Made by a program: the position numbers and the translations under genes. Shown piece by piece: positions 1 to 7,814 of a stretch of 42,438 nucleotides of DNA. The stretch comes from Pseudomonadota bacterium. Lineage in GTDB: Bacteria > Desulfobacterota > Desulfovibrionia > Desulfovibrionales > Desulfomicrobiaceae. Within the stretch, counting starts at the first letter, position 1, and each line of letters opens with the position of its first letter. The stretch covers positions 1 to 42,438 of the forward strand of contig JAUMXF010000008.1 of the NCBI GenBank assembly GCA_030529235.1, given 5' to 3'. The notes beneath the pieces are model-generated. The model searched no databases. It was not told the origin of the DNA and saw only the letters and a list, made by a program, of their open reading frames with translations.

Positions 1-1
1 T

Positions 2-67
2 TGGCGTACGTTGAAGGATTTTCCGACCATGCTGAGAAGAGAGGGCTTTGATGTGAAATCGGCATAG
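2..67 (+). CDS. C-terminal fragment of an upstream gene (possible)
   Basis: An open frame enters from the left edge and gives about 21 residues ending in EGFDVKSA before a TAG stop. It ends 13 bases before the next gene, whose ribosome-binding site AGGA follows directly, which is the spacing expected within an operon. A second frame (stop near 51) is also open over the same bases, so the choice of frame is uncertain. Too little is present to assign a family. Confidence 0.3.
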   Translation, partial: WRTLKDFPTMLRREGFDVKSA

Positions 68-80
68 CCAGGAATAATTT

Positions 81-875
81 ATGAAATACCGTCAGGATCC
101 GGATTTGGAATTCCTGAAGGACTGCTCCTCCGGCGAGTTGGACATTCTGGTCAATGTCCTGCTTCAAAGCAGTCCTCCCCGTGACGACCGGCAAAGCGAC
201 AGTATGTCCGTGCGAGATTATGTGCAGGCCGCCAGTTCCGGACAACGCTCCCGCGGCATGGTTCAGTTTCCCGATCACCCCCTTTATAAGGAACACGCGC
301 CTCAACACACCCTCTACTGGGAAATCATTGCCGGAGAGATCCAGCGACAGGGGGTAAATCAGCTCGCGCTTGCGGCCCGCAGAGGACTTGGAGCGCTGTA
401 CATTAAAATCCTGGAACATATCTGCGGGCTCTTCTCTGTAAAATATCTCCGGGACTCTTCCGCTGAAATTCTGGAACGGGAGTTGTGTACGGCTCTCTTT
501 TTCCGGTCCATACGGCATGTACAACGCGGATATTTGCCTGTATTATGGGATGCCTTTGCTCTGAGGCCGGAGGACGCCAGCGTCGACGCATTCATGCGAA
601 CTCTGGTGGAAACCATGCGGCTTGATGACGGGCCGAGACATTTATTGGCCATGTGCGTGGCCCATGGTTCGGCCATGCATGCCGGCAACATCGGCTATAA
701 GGGCCTCGCATCCGAGAAGCGGCGGGTTGTCCTTGAGCTGCTTGAGGAGCCTTTGGCTGCCGAACTGAGCGCCGTTTCGCCAGTGAGCCGTACCGGAGTG
801 CCCTACTGGCTGCTTGTTCCGGCGGTATTGCAGGTGGCCTGTCTGCGCACCGCCAGACATATCGAACAGGCTTGA
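81..875 (+). CDS. YaaW / UPF0174 family protein (DUF3944 N-terminus)
   Basis: A 264-residue protein. Its start (YRQDPDLEFLKDCSSGELD) is the DUF3944 signature. The body shares the pattern of E. coli YaaW: an IAGE motif near residue 82, a GLGALY-like segment, and a C-terminal WLLVPAVLQVACLR that matches the family's PAVLQIACLR end. Length is slightly above E. coli YaaW (about 237 residues). The start is preceded by AGGA eight bases upstream. The biochemical role of the family is not known; no catalytic motif or membrane segment is obvious. It is followed by two small unknown genes on the same strand, which may form a small operon. The family call is from remembered homology and is strong; the function is open. 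Confidence 0.8.
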   Translation: MKYRQDPDLEFLKDCSSGELDILVNVLLQSSPPRDDRQSDSMSVRDYVQAASSGQRSRGMVQFPDHPLYKEHAPQHTLYWEIIAGEIQRQGVNQLALAARRGLGALYIKILEHICGLFSVKYLRDSSAEILERELCTALFFRSIRHVQRGYLPVLWDAFALRPEDASVDAFMRTLVETMRLDDGPRHLLAMCVAHGSAMHAGNIGYKGLASEKRRVVLELLEEPLAAELSAVSPVSRTGVPYWLLVPAVLQVACLRTARHIEQA

Positions 876-917
876 GAGAACTCACATATTCCCAAACGAT
901 AAACGCCCAGGTAAGAC

Positions 918-1253
918 ATGAAAGAAGACCTCACCGCCTATGTCTACGTTGGAGAGAACAAAAGCGATGACTGGACACCCATCACGTCCCTGAAGTTTTC
1001 TCCTGCGGACAGCAACTGGATGCTTGCAGGCAAGATCCCCGAAGAAAAGGATATCGTACCATGGCAGGAGGCAGTTTTGCCGTCGGGAGAGAAATTGCTC
1101 ATCGGCCTGGTCTTTGAGAATCCGGAAAAGAACATTGCCTTGCACGTCAGAGCCACCGACCGTCCTGTGTTGACCCTGATCACCAAGGGGCAGCCCTGCC
1201 TGCATTTTGTCAGCCCCGGGGGAACGGACATTACCATCCAGATCCATGAATAA
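918..1253 (+). CDS. hypothetical protein, 111 aa
   Basis: I do not recognise this protein. It has 111 residues, no signal peptide and no membrane segment. It has alternating hydrophobic/polar stretches suggestive of a beta-rich fold (AYVYVG, LLIGLVFE, IALHVRA, TITIQIHE-like ends). AGGTAAG precedes the ATG at good spacing. It lies 42 bases after the YaaW-like gene on the same strand and 56 bases before another small gene, so the three may be co-transcribed. Coding status rests on the ribosome-binding site, local composition and operon-like position. Confidence 0.6.
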   Translation: MKEDLTAYVYVGENKSDDWTPITSLKFSPADSNWMLAGKIPEEKDIVPWQEAVLPSGEKLLIGLVFENPEKNIALHVRATDRPVLTLITKGQPCLHFVSPGGTDITIQIHE

Positions 1254-1309
1254 GCGCCGGTGGCAGGGCGTGAAAATTCTGATGGAATACGAAAACGGGA
1301 GCATTCGGT

Positions 1310-1492
1310 ATGGCTGAAAAGCGCGGCCCACTGGCGGAACGCCCTCCCTGCGAGCGGACCCGGAGTCGTACCTTCAGGGAACTGGATGCGGAAGCCGCGG
1401 CCATCCTCGAAGACGAGGAGGTAAAGGCCGTCTCCGGGAGCGGGGAGGAATGGTGGTGTCCCAATCCGGACTGCGAGATTGTGGACAAGTAG
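1310..1492 (+). CDS. small hypothetical protein, 60 aa
   Basis: A 60-residue, highly charged protein with an Arg/Glu-rich first half and an acidic middle. It ends with a compact EWWCPNPDCEIVDK tail whose CPNPDC pair resembles half of a zinc knuckle; there is one further Cys near residue 14. GGGAG sits eight bases before the ATG. The gene is the last on its strand before a strong two-way terminator, which fits the end of the left-edge operon. I know no function for it. Metal binding is only a guess because two close cysteines are not enough for a full zinc site. Confidence 0.5.
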   Translation: MAEKRGPLAERPPCERTRSRTFRELDAEAAAILEDEEVKAVSGSGEEWWCPNPDCEIVDK

Positions 1493-1573
1493 CCTTTATC
1501 GGAAAGAAGATGATTGGCGGCCCTGTTGTGCGTTTCGAATGACCGCTGAATAACGGGGCCGGACATTGGTACG

Positions 1574-1608
1574 AAAAAAGACCGGGGGAGGAATCCCTCG
1601 GTCTTTTT
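1574..1608. terminator. bidirectional rho-independent terminator
   Basis: The inverted repeat AAAAAGACCGGGG / CCTCGGTCTTTTT has one G-T pair and a short loop. T-runs lie on both sides, so it can stop the plus-strand small-gene operon and the minus-strand flagellin message. It lies between the convergent ends of both. Confidence 0.85.
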
Positions 1609-1677
1609 GTATTCCGGGAGGCAGAGACGAAATCCGCTGTCTTTGGCACTGTCAAGGCGTAAGAGGCAAAGTCACCG

Positions 1678-2568
1678 CTATCCCTGCATGAGCTGCATGG
1701 CCATCTGCGGCAGCTGGTTGGCCTGAGCCAGCATGGCCACTGCGGACTGGGTCAGAATCTGGTTGCGGACGAAGTTGGTCATTTCGTTGGCCACGTCCAC
1801 GTCGGAAATGCGGGATTCAGCGGCCTGTAGATTCTCGGCCTGAATCTGCAGGTTGGTGATGGTGTTTTCGAGCCTGTTCTGCAACGCTCCAAGGTGGGCG
1901 CGAATGTTGTCCTTGGAGACAATGGCCTGATTGATGGCTTCCAGAGCCTGCTGCGCGCCCTGCTGGGTGGATACACTGTGTCCAGGCCCTTTTGCGGCAC
2001 TGTTGCCCACACCCAGAGCCGAGGCCGTGGCATTGCCGATCTTGATATAGTAGTAATCTTCCGCCGAATCATTGCCCGCGCCGAAGTGCACCTTCAGCTT
2101 ACCCGTAGCCTGCAAGTTGGAGCCGTCGTGTTTATCCGAAGAAAGATTACCGTTCAGCAGATGGATGCCGTTAAAATCCGTGGCATTGGCGATACGGGTG
2201 ATTTCCGAGGCCATGGCCTGGTATTCGGAGTCAATAATCAGACGCTGATCCGAGGTGTATGTGCCGGTGGCAGCCTGCTCGGCCAGCTCCTTCATGCGGA
2301 TCAGTTTTTCGTCGATGACCTGGAGTGCGCCGTCCGCCGTCTGGATCATGGAAATGGCGTCGTTGGCATTGCGTACACCCTGATTCAGGGAGGCGATATC
2401 CGCGCGCATGAGCTCCCGGATAGCCAGCCCTGCGGCGTCGTCTGCCGCCGTGCCCACGCGGAGTCCGGAAGAAAGGCGGCGTGTTGAAGTGCTCAGTTGA
2501 CCGTAAGAATGCGCCAGGTTTCTGGCCGCATTCATTGCCATCAAGTTGTTATTTATGACCAAAGACAT
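1678..2568 (-). CDS. fliC: flagellin
   Basis: Flagellar filament subunit, 296 residues, exported by the flagellar type III system and assembled outside the cell. The N-terminal D0/D1 region (MSLVINNN, RLSSGLRVGTAADDAAGLAI) and the C-terminal D1/D0 region (NRLENTITNLQ, ending in AMLAQANQLPQMAMQLMQG) are complete. The variable centre is very short (about residues 140-195), so the filament surface domains are minimal. The ribosome-binding site GGAGG lies seven bases before the ATG. It is divergent from flaG, has a sigma-54-like promoter, and ends at the shared terminator at 1574-1608. The sequence style is that of Desulfovibrionales flagellins. Confidence 0.97.
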   Translation of the reverse strand: MSLVINNNLMAMNAARNLAHSYGQLSTSTRRLSSGLRVGTAADDAAGLAIRELMRADIASLNQGVRNANDAISMIQTADGALQVIDEKLIRMKELAEQAATGTYTSDQRLIIDSEYQAMASEITRIANATDFNGIHLLNGNLSSDKHDGSNLQATGKLKVHFGAGNDSAEDYYYIKIGNATASALGVGNSAAKGPGHSVSTQQGAQQALEAINQAIVSKDNIRAHLGALQNRLENTITNLQIQAENLQAAESRISDVDVANEMTNFVRNQILTQSAVAMLAQANQLPQMAMQLMQG

Positions 2569-2602
2569 GCGTAAACCTCCTTCTGTGCATATGCGCTATT
2601 AT

Positions 2603-2619
2603 TTGCATCTCTGATGCCA
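2603..2619 (-). promoter_or_regulatory. sigma-54-like promoter of flagellin gene
   Basis: On the minus strand TGGCAT-N5-ATGCA matches the -24/-12 consensus TGGCAC-N5-TTGCA, with GG and GC at the correct ten-base separation and two mismatches. Transcription would start near 2592, leaving a short leader with GGAGG before the flagellin ATG. No good sigma-28 match was seen on this strand. Confidence 0.5.
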
Positions 2620-2701
2620 GAATTATTTTGTCGTTAAAAAACAGTAAATTGCATACAGCCACAGACTTGCATTCGTACCATGAGGAAAAATTCTCCCGCC
2701 C

Positions 2702-2728
2702 TAAAGTTTTTTTCTGACGGTCCGATAA
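2702..2728 (+). promoter_or_regulatory. sigma-28 (FliA) promoter of flaG
   Basis: TAAAGTTT, an 11-base spacer, then TCCGATAA. This matches the enterobacterial flagellar sigma-28 consensus TAAAGTTT-N11-GCCGATAA with a single mismatch. The start of transcription is expected about 30 bases before the flaG ATG. Confidence 0.85.
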
Positions 2729-2764
2729 GAAGAATGGAGAATTTTTCCATCGGAGGCTGTTCTC

Positions 2765-3130
2765 ATGAAACTCTCCCCGCTTGCCCTCGATTTGCAGGAG
2801 ATGGTCCAATCCGGGATGCAGGAGCCGCGTCAGGAATTTTTTGGAGCCCGGAGCGCCCATCATGCCGGTCGCATAATCCCCGATACGGACTCCAGTCGGG
2901 ATAGTGCCGTACCCAGGCTTCACCACGTCACCGAGGCTGTTGAATCATATATGCATTCTCTGGGGGTGAACCTTAAATTCCATATCGACGAGCGCACGGA
3001 CATGGTGCAGGTCGAAGTCCGTGATCCGGATACAGACAAGCTCATCCGCAAAATTCCCGCCGATGAAATGCTTGATCTGGCTGCATCCATCGAAAAGATG
3101 CTGGGACTTTTTCTGAACAGGACATTGTGA
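2765..3130 (+). CDS. flaG: FlaG family flagellar protein
   Basis: A 121-residue protein whose second half has the FlaG pattern. A predicted helix (AVESYMHSLGVNLKFHIDE) is followed by the strand-rich VQVEVRDPDTDKLIRKIPADEMLDLA and a final helix. The first 45 residues are poorly conserved, as is usual. FlaG proteins are flagellar late-class proteins linked to filament length or assembly; the mechanism is not settled. The gene is preceded by GGAGG and a near-perfect sigma-28 promoter, is divergent from flagellin, and ends in its own terminator. It is convergent with flgE. Confidence 0.9.
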   Translation: MKLSPLALDLQEMVQSGMQEPRQEFFGARSAHHAGRIIPDTDSSRDSAVPRLHHVTEAVESYMHSLGVNLKFHIDERTDMVQVEVRDPDTDKLIRKIPADEMLDLAASIEKMLGLFLNRTL

Positions 3131-3154
3131 GTTCTTGTGCCGCATCACGACAGA

Positions 3155-3192
3155 CGGCCCGCCCCGGAGTTCCGGAGCGGGCCGCTGTTTTT
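3155..3192 (+). terminator. rho-independent terminator after flaG
   Basis: A GC-rich stem (CGGCCCGC ... GCGGGCCG, extended by CCGGA/TCCGG inside) is followed on the plus strand by GCTGTTTTTA. It lies 25 bases after the flaG stop. There is no T-run on the minus strand, so flgE, which ends just beyond, may not use it well. Confidence 0.8.
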
Positions 3193-3206
3193 ATATCCGC
3201 TCAGAG

Positions 3207-5006
3207 CTATCGCTTGAGCTGAATGAGTGTCGTCAGCATCTGATCCACAGTGGTGATGGTTTTGGAGTTGGCCTGGAAACCCTTTTCCGTGGAAATCATT
3301 TTCACGAATTCCGTGGCCAGATCCACGTTGGATTGCTCCAGGGAGTTGGAGGCGATGCTGCCCTTGCCGCCGGTGTTGGCCAGACCGGTGATCGGCGGCC
3401 CGGAGGACCTGGTTTCGGAAAACAGGTTACCACCCTCGCGGTACAGGGCATAATTGTTGTTGAACGTGGCGAGGGTCACGGCGAACAGCTGCAGCACCTG
3501 CCCGTTGGAATAGCGTCCGGTGATCACGCCGTCCCGGTCCACGGAGATATTCTGGAGAAATCCGGCCGTGTAGCCGTCCTGAGCCTGAAAGATCGTCGTG
3601 GACCCCGTGCTGTAATTGGTCGTGGCCAAGGCACTGGTTTCCACCGCGCTCATACCGTTCATGGCGGCCAGGCGCCCCTGAGCCGCGGCGGCATCAGCCG
3701 CGCCTTTGATCGTGTCTCTCAGATTTGCGAGGTTCCCTCCCGGAGCTGTCCATGACGTGGCCTTGTTGCGCAGTCCGAAATTGATCTCGATATTGCTGGG
3801 CACGTTGTTTCTGGCTCCGGGATCGGACATGTCCTTGGGCGGAATATTGCCAGTGGTGGCGTCGTCATCCGTGGCCGTGATACTGCCATTCTTTGCACCC
3901 AGAAAGTTGGCCGTGGTGATGGGATAGCCGTTCTGGGAAAAATTGGCCGGAGTCCAGTTCTCCATGCGGCTGGCATTCGTGGCGAATTTTCCGGCGGTAT
4001 TTCCGGCCGGGGGAGTGCCTCCCGCGCCATTGTAAGGATTGTTGATGGTGTAGGCCGACATGTTCTCCAGCTCGCCGGACGCGTTGAAAGTCAGCACGCC
4101 CGTCATGAGCACGCCTTTCTTGGAGGTGTCCGTCTGCACGCCCCAGAATTCGCGGTTATCCTCGTTCACCGGCACGGTGACCACATATTCCCAGTACCGC
4201 TTGCCGCCCGCGTTGTTGACCACGTCCGGGTCGGAGACCGGATCCATGAACACGGTCAGGTTGTGAGAAGTTCCGTTATCGTCGTACACTTTGATGGTGG
4301 ACTGGTACGCGTACCGGGAACTGCCCAGCGGGGTGCCGTCCGGGGAATTGGCGTTATAGGCCTCGAAAAGCGCCGTGAAAGGCGTGCCGTCGAAGGCATT
4401 GACCGCTGGAGGATTGCCGTCTGCCGCGGACTTGTCGGCGGATTTGGAGTCCACGTTCAGAATCATGTCCACCCGGCTGGTGGCCTGGGGGGGAGACTGA
4501 AAGTTCTCCAGTTTGATGTCCTGAGGCACCCCTGCAATCTGTACTCCGGTCGTGGTTGACTGGGTGGAGTCGCCGTTGGCCGCCGCACTGGTGTTTGTCT
4601 GCTGCACAGCCCAGCCCTGAAGGCGGTATCCGTGCGGGTCCACCAGAAAACCGTCCTCGTTGAAGCGAAAATTTCCGGCGCGGGTGTAGTAGTTGACCTC
4701 CTGCCCTGCGGGGGAAACCACAAAGAAGCCGTTGCCGCCCACGGCCAGGTCGGTGGATTCCGTGGTGCTTTCCAGAGAACCCTGGGAGAAGTCGCCCATG
4801 ACCGCGCCCACGGCCACACCCCGGCCCACCTGGCCGATACCCGCGGCGGTGGTCACTTCCTGGCTCAGGGCATCCTCGAAATACATGCGCGACCCTTTGA
4901 ACCCGATGGTGGACACGTTGGAGATGTTGTTTCCGATAACGGTCATCTTCTCGCCGTGCGCCTTCAGGCCGCTGGTTCCCGAATACATTGATGCTGACAA
5001 GCCCAT
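3207..5006 (-). CDS. flgE: flagellar hook protein FlgE
   Basis: A 599-residue hook subunit, longer than enterobacterial FlgE (about 400) but normal for delta-proteobacteria. The N-terminal rod-type motif (MYSGTSGLKAHGEKMTVIGN, NISNVSTIGFKGSR) and the C-terminal flagellar basal body motif (NVDLATEFVKMISTEKGFQAN) are present. Between them lie GNGFFVV and a large Ser/Thr/Asn-rich surface region. Exported without a signal peptide by the flagellar type III system. GGAGG precedes the ATG. It follows flgD by 44 bases in the order fliK-flgD-flgE. Confidence 0.96.
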   Translation of the reverse strand: MGLSASMYSGTSGLKAHGEKMTVIGNNISNVSTIGFKGSRMYFEDALSQEVTTAAGIGQVGRGVAVGAVMGDFSQGSLESTTESTDLAVGGNGFFVVSPAGQEVNYYTRAGNFRFNEDGFLVDPHGYRLQGWAVQQTNTSAAANGDSTQSTTTGVQIAGVPQDIKLENFQSPPQATSRVDMILNVDSKSADKSAADGNPPAVNAFDGTPFTALFEAYNANSPDGTPLGSSRYAYQSTIKVYDDNGTSHNLTVFMDPVSDPDVVNNAGGKRYWEYVVTVPVNEDNREFWGVQTDTSKKGVLMTGVLTFNASGELENMSAYTINNPYNGAGGTPPAGNTAGKFATNASRMENWTPANFSQNGYPITTANFLGAKNGSITATDDDATTGNIPPKDMSDPGARNNVPSNIEINFGLRNKATSWTAPGGNLANLRDTIKGAADAAAAQGRLAAMNGMSAVETSALATTNYSTGSTTIFQAQDGYTAGFLQNISVDRDGVITGRYSNGQVLQLFAVTLATFNNNYALYREGGNLFSETRSSGPPITGLANTGGKGSIASNSLEQSNVDLATEFVKMISTEKGFQANSKTITTVDQMLTTLIQLKR

Positions 5007-5050
5007 ATATGCCTCCTTCCTGCGATGCGCTCTCGCTGAACTGCTTGAAA

Positions 5051-5731
5051 TTATTCCGTCGTCTTGACCGGCTGCACGACCTTCTTGATGTCGCCGAAGG
5101 CGATCTTGCGTCCGTCGCTCAGCCGGAAGTATGTCGTTCCGTCGGCCCGCTCCAGAGCGGAAATGGTGCCACTGACTTCCGTGTCCACAAGGACCGGCTC
5201 CCCGGCAGGGCCTTTGGCTGAAAAATAAACGTCATATGTTCCACCGGGGGCCGTGGCGCCGCTGTAGTCCTTGCCATCCCAGGAGTACTGAAACTCACCG
5301 GCCTGCATGCCGGAGAGCTTCTCCGTGCGGACCAGATTCTTGTTGGAGTCGTACACGTTGACTTCCACCTCGGATGCCGCGCCCTTCAGAGAGAAGAAAA
5401 CCGGCGTGACTGCCGTGCCGTTCTTGGTCACGGAGTGCCCGGAAGCGGTGACTTCCTTGCCGATGTAGTTGACCGAGTTCAGCATGTCCTGTTCCTGGGT
5501 CTTTTTGACCAGAGAGGTGATGCCCTCGGAAATGTTGTTCATCTGCTCCAGACTGGAAAACTGGGCCAACTGGGCGATGAACTCCTTGTCGTCCAGAGGA
5601 TTGAGCGGATCCTGGTGCTGGAGCTGTGTGACAAGCAGCTTCAGAAAGGCGTCCTTTCCGAGCGCTCCCTGCTTTCCGGTCTTCTCCGCACCATGAAATG
5701 CGCCCTGTTTTTCCAGAATCTTGTCCAGCAT
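5051..5731 (-). CDS. flgD: hook assembly scaffolding protein FlgD
   Basis: Hook cap protein that directs FlgE polymerisation. The N-terminal FlgD signature (DAFLKLLVTQLQHQDPLNP, then DDKEFIAQLAQFSSLEQMNN) is complete. It is followed by the FlgD Tudor/Ig-like region (VFFSLKGAASEVEVNVYD, FQYSWDGKDYSG) and a C-terminal strand region. I chose the ATG at 5731 because GGAGGAGG lies just upstream. An ATG seven codons earlier (5752) has no such site and overlaps the end of fliK. About 226 residues. Confidence 0.95.
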   Translation of the reverse strand: MLDKILEKQGAFHGAEKTGKQGALGKDAFLKLLVTQLQHQDPLNPLDDKEFIAQLAQFSSLEQMNNISEGITSLVKKTQEQDMLNSVNYIGKEVTASGHSVTKNGTAVTPVFFSLKGAASEVEVNVYDSNKNLVRTEKLSGMQAGEFQYSWDGKDYSGATAPGGTYDVYFSAKGPAGEPVLVDTEVSGTISALERADGTTYFRLSDGRKIAFGDIKKVVQPVKTTE

Positions 5732-5744
5732 GCGTCCTCCTCCA

Positions 5745-7658
5745 TCAGGCAAAAACGTCCACGCCGCCTGAGGAAATATTTTCCTTATGAGGGAGGTTCT
5801 GCATGTCCCGGGCCAGAACTGGTTCGGCGCGGCCCAAGGTCCTCAGACGTTGCGCCGTCATGGCCAGCTCGCGGTTCTCCTGATAGCGGTTATGCTGCTC
5901 GGCGCCCTGCCACTGGGAGCCGGTCTGGGAGTCGGCCAGCTGCGTCTGCACCTCCAGCCGGGTTACCCGCAGACCCTGGGATTCCAGCTGGTTCCTGAGC
6001 TGTCCCAGCTGGTCGGCCAGAACCTGGGATGTTTCCTGGTTGCCGGTACGCAGAACGGCCTGTACTTCTTTCCCGCGCACCTGCAGGACGACGCTGACCT
6101 GTCCCAGATCGGGCGGATCCAGCCGGATCACCAATTGCTTGTTGCCCTGCCCCAGATCGCGGAACGCACCCGCCTCCACCTGCCGGAGCACTTCGGCTCC
6201 ACGCGCCTTCATCGCCGTGGCGGAGGCGGCTTCCGGACGGACTGCGGCCGGAGCCTGCGGTATGAAAATTCCTTCCATATCCGGATTTTTTACAGTCAGG
6301 CGCTCTCCACCTTCCAAAGATCTGGGCGATACATTTATTCTGGTTCCTTCCACCGGATTTGGACCCTCTTTTCCGGGCTGACCGCTTTGTCCCGGCTCCC
6401 GGAAAAAATTTCCACCCGGCCGCTCCTGCCCGGAACCGGAAGACGGCTCCGGGACCACGGAGGTTCCAGTGGAGCGGGCCTCCCTCTCCACATGCTGTCC
6501 GGCGGAAACCTCCCGGCTTTCGGCGGATTCATTCCGCGTCCCGACCCGGGCTGTCCGGGCGGCATCCGGGGAAGCCATGGCGGAAGCCCGCGTCGTTTCC
6601 ACCGCTGAAGACGGCTCCGGGGCGGCAGGATCCATTTTCTTCCGCACGGAAACCGAAGGATGCGGTCCCCGAGCCACCTTGCCCGGTTCCGGCGCATTGG
6701 CATCAATACCGGAGTCACGCCGTCCCACCGGGCGAATGATTCTGGCTGGTTCGGCGCTTTCCATCCGGGCAAGCCGTTCCTTCATGTTCTCCATCCGGGC
6801 CAGAATTTCCTGCAACGCTTCTCTGTCCCGCATGGATAGGCGGATGTCCCGCCCATCTCCGAAGAGTTCCGAAGCGATCTGGCGCGCATCCTTCCGGAGA
6901 GCTCTGCTCTCCGCCTTGTCGCGAACCGCACCGCCGGAGGCTCCGTCTCCGGCATTTTGCAGCATGACCTCGAGCTTCTCCCGCAAGGCATCGAGAAGCT
7001 CTCCCACACCGGCGGCATTGGCCTCGGCGAGGGTGGACTTTTTCATACCGGAGCCGATTCCAGACGTTTCTTTCCGCACGAATTCGAGAAGCTCCCGTGA
7101 AGACCGCGAAAGCTCCCGCAGTGCTCCATCCTTTTCCCGGGGACCATCGGAAGTTTCCGCCATTTTCTTTCCGGCCGGTTTCAGCAGCGCTTCCATCTCA
7201 CGGATCACATCCGCCAGTTCCTGCACGATGCCGTCCATGCCATGCCTGCCAGCCGTGCCAGAGGCGTCTTCATGGGGTGCTTCTTTTCCCGGCGCCATTT
7301 CCTCCGGGGCGGCAGATTTTTCCGGGGCTTCCTTTTGTGCACCCTTCTCAATCTCCGGCCGGGACGCATCTTCGTGCGAAAACTCGCGCCGGAAAGAAGT
7401 CTCCTCGCTGACCCCATGGTCCGGCTCCGGGCCGGAGAAAGACGACGGCGCCTCGGGTGAAGAAGCTTCTGCCCCTGTGTCCGCTTCGTCCAAAGTGCTG
7501 GCGGGAGCGTCTTTTTCGGCGGCGCTCATGTCCTGCCTGTCCAGCTGCGATGACAGCAGAGATGCGAAGTTCTCGTCGGGCTGTCTGTCCGCAAGAAGGC
7601 CGGGAGTGGAAGGCGGCGGCGGAAAACCTGATGATCCGATATGGGGAAAAAACTGCAT
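5745..7658 (-). CDS. fliK: flagellar hook-length control protein FliK
   Basis: A 637-residue secreted ruler protein. The first about 470 residues are low-complexity, rich in Glu, Ala, Ser, Pro and Arg, as expected of the extended ruler part. The last 130 contain the Flg_hook substrate-specificity switch domain (LVIRLDPPDLGQVSVVLQVR, then LRNQLESQGLRVTRLEVQ). GCAGGAGG precedes the ATG. It is first in the fliK-flgD-flgE group and overlaps or nearly abuts flgD. It is long for the family (E. coli about 375), consistent with species in which FliK varies widely. Confidence 0.9.
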   Translation of the reverse strand: MQFFPHIGSSGFPPPPSTPGLLADRQPDENFASLLSSQLDRQDMSAAEKDAPASTLDEADTGAEASSPEAPSSFSGPEPDHGVSEETSFRREFSHEDASRPEIEKGAQKEAPEKSAAPEEMAPGKEAPHEDASGTAGRHGMDGIVQELADVIREMEALLKPAGKKMAETSDGPREKDGALRELSRSSRELLEFVRKETSGIGSGMKKSTLAEANAAGVGELLDALREKLEVMLQNAGDGASGGAVRDKAESRALRKDARQIASELFGDGRDIRLSMRDREALQEILARMENMKERLARMESAEPARIIRPVGRRDSGIDANAPEPGKVARGPHPSVSVRKKMDPAAPEPSSAVETTRASAMASPDAARTARVGTRNESAESREVSAGQHVEREARSTGTSVVPEPSSGSGQERPGGNFFREPGQSGQPGKEGPNPVEGTRINVSPRSLEGGERLTVKNPDMEGIFIPQAPAAVRPEAASATAMKARGAEVLRQVEAGAFRDLGQGNKQLVIRLDPPDLGQVSVVLQVRGKEVQAVLRTGNQETSQVLADQLGQLRNQLESQGLRVTRLEVQTQLADSQTGSQWQGAEQHNRYQENRELAMTAQRLRTLGRAEPVLARDMQNLPHKENISSGGVDVFA

Positions 7659-7814
7659 GATGAACCTCCTGCGGCAGGAGAATCATCAAAAGGCGGGCCA
7701 ACCGGAGCCTTTACCGCCTGAAATGCTTACGGCCGGCAAAGTCCGCGTACCCGCTCGTGGGAAGGATTTGCAGGTAAGTCCGTGGCGGCCGAATCATTTC
7801 ATTCGTGAGCCGCT

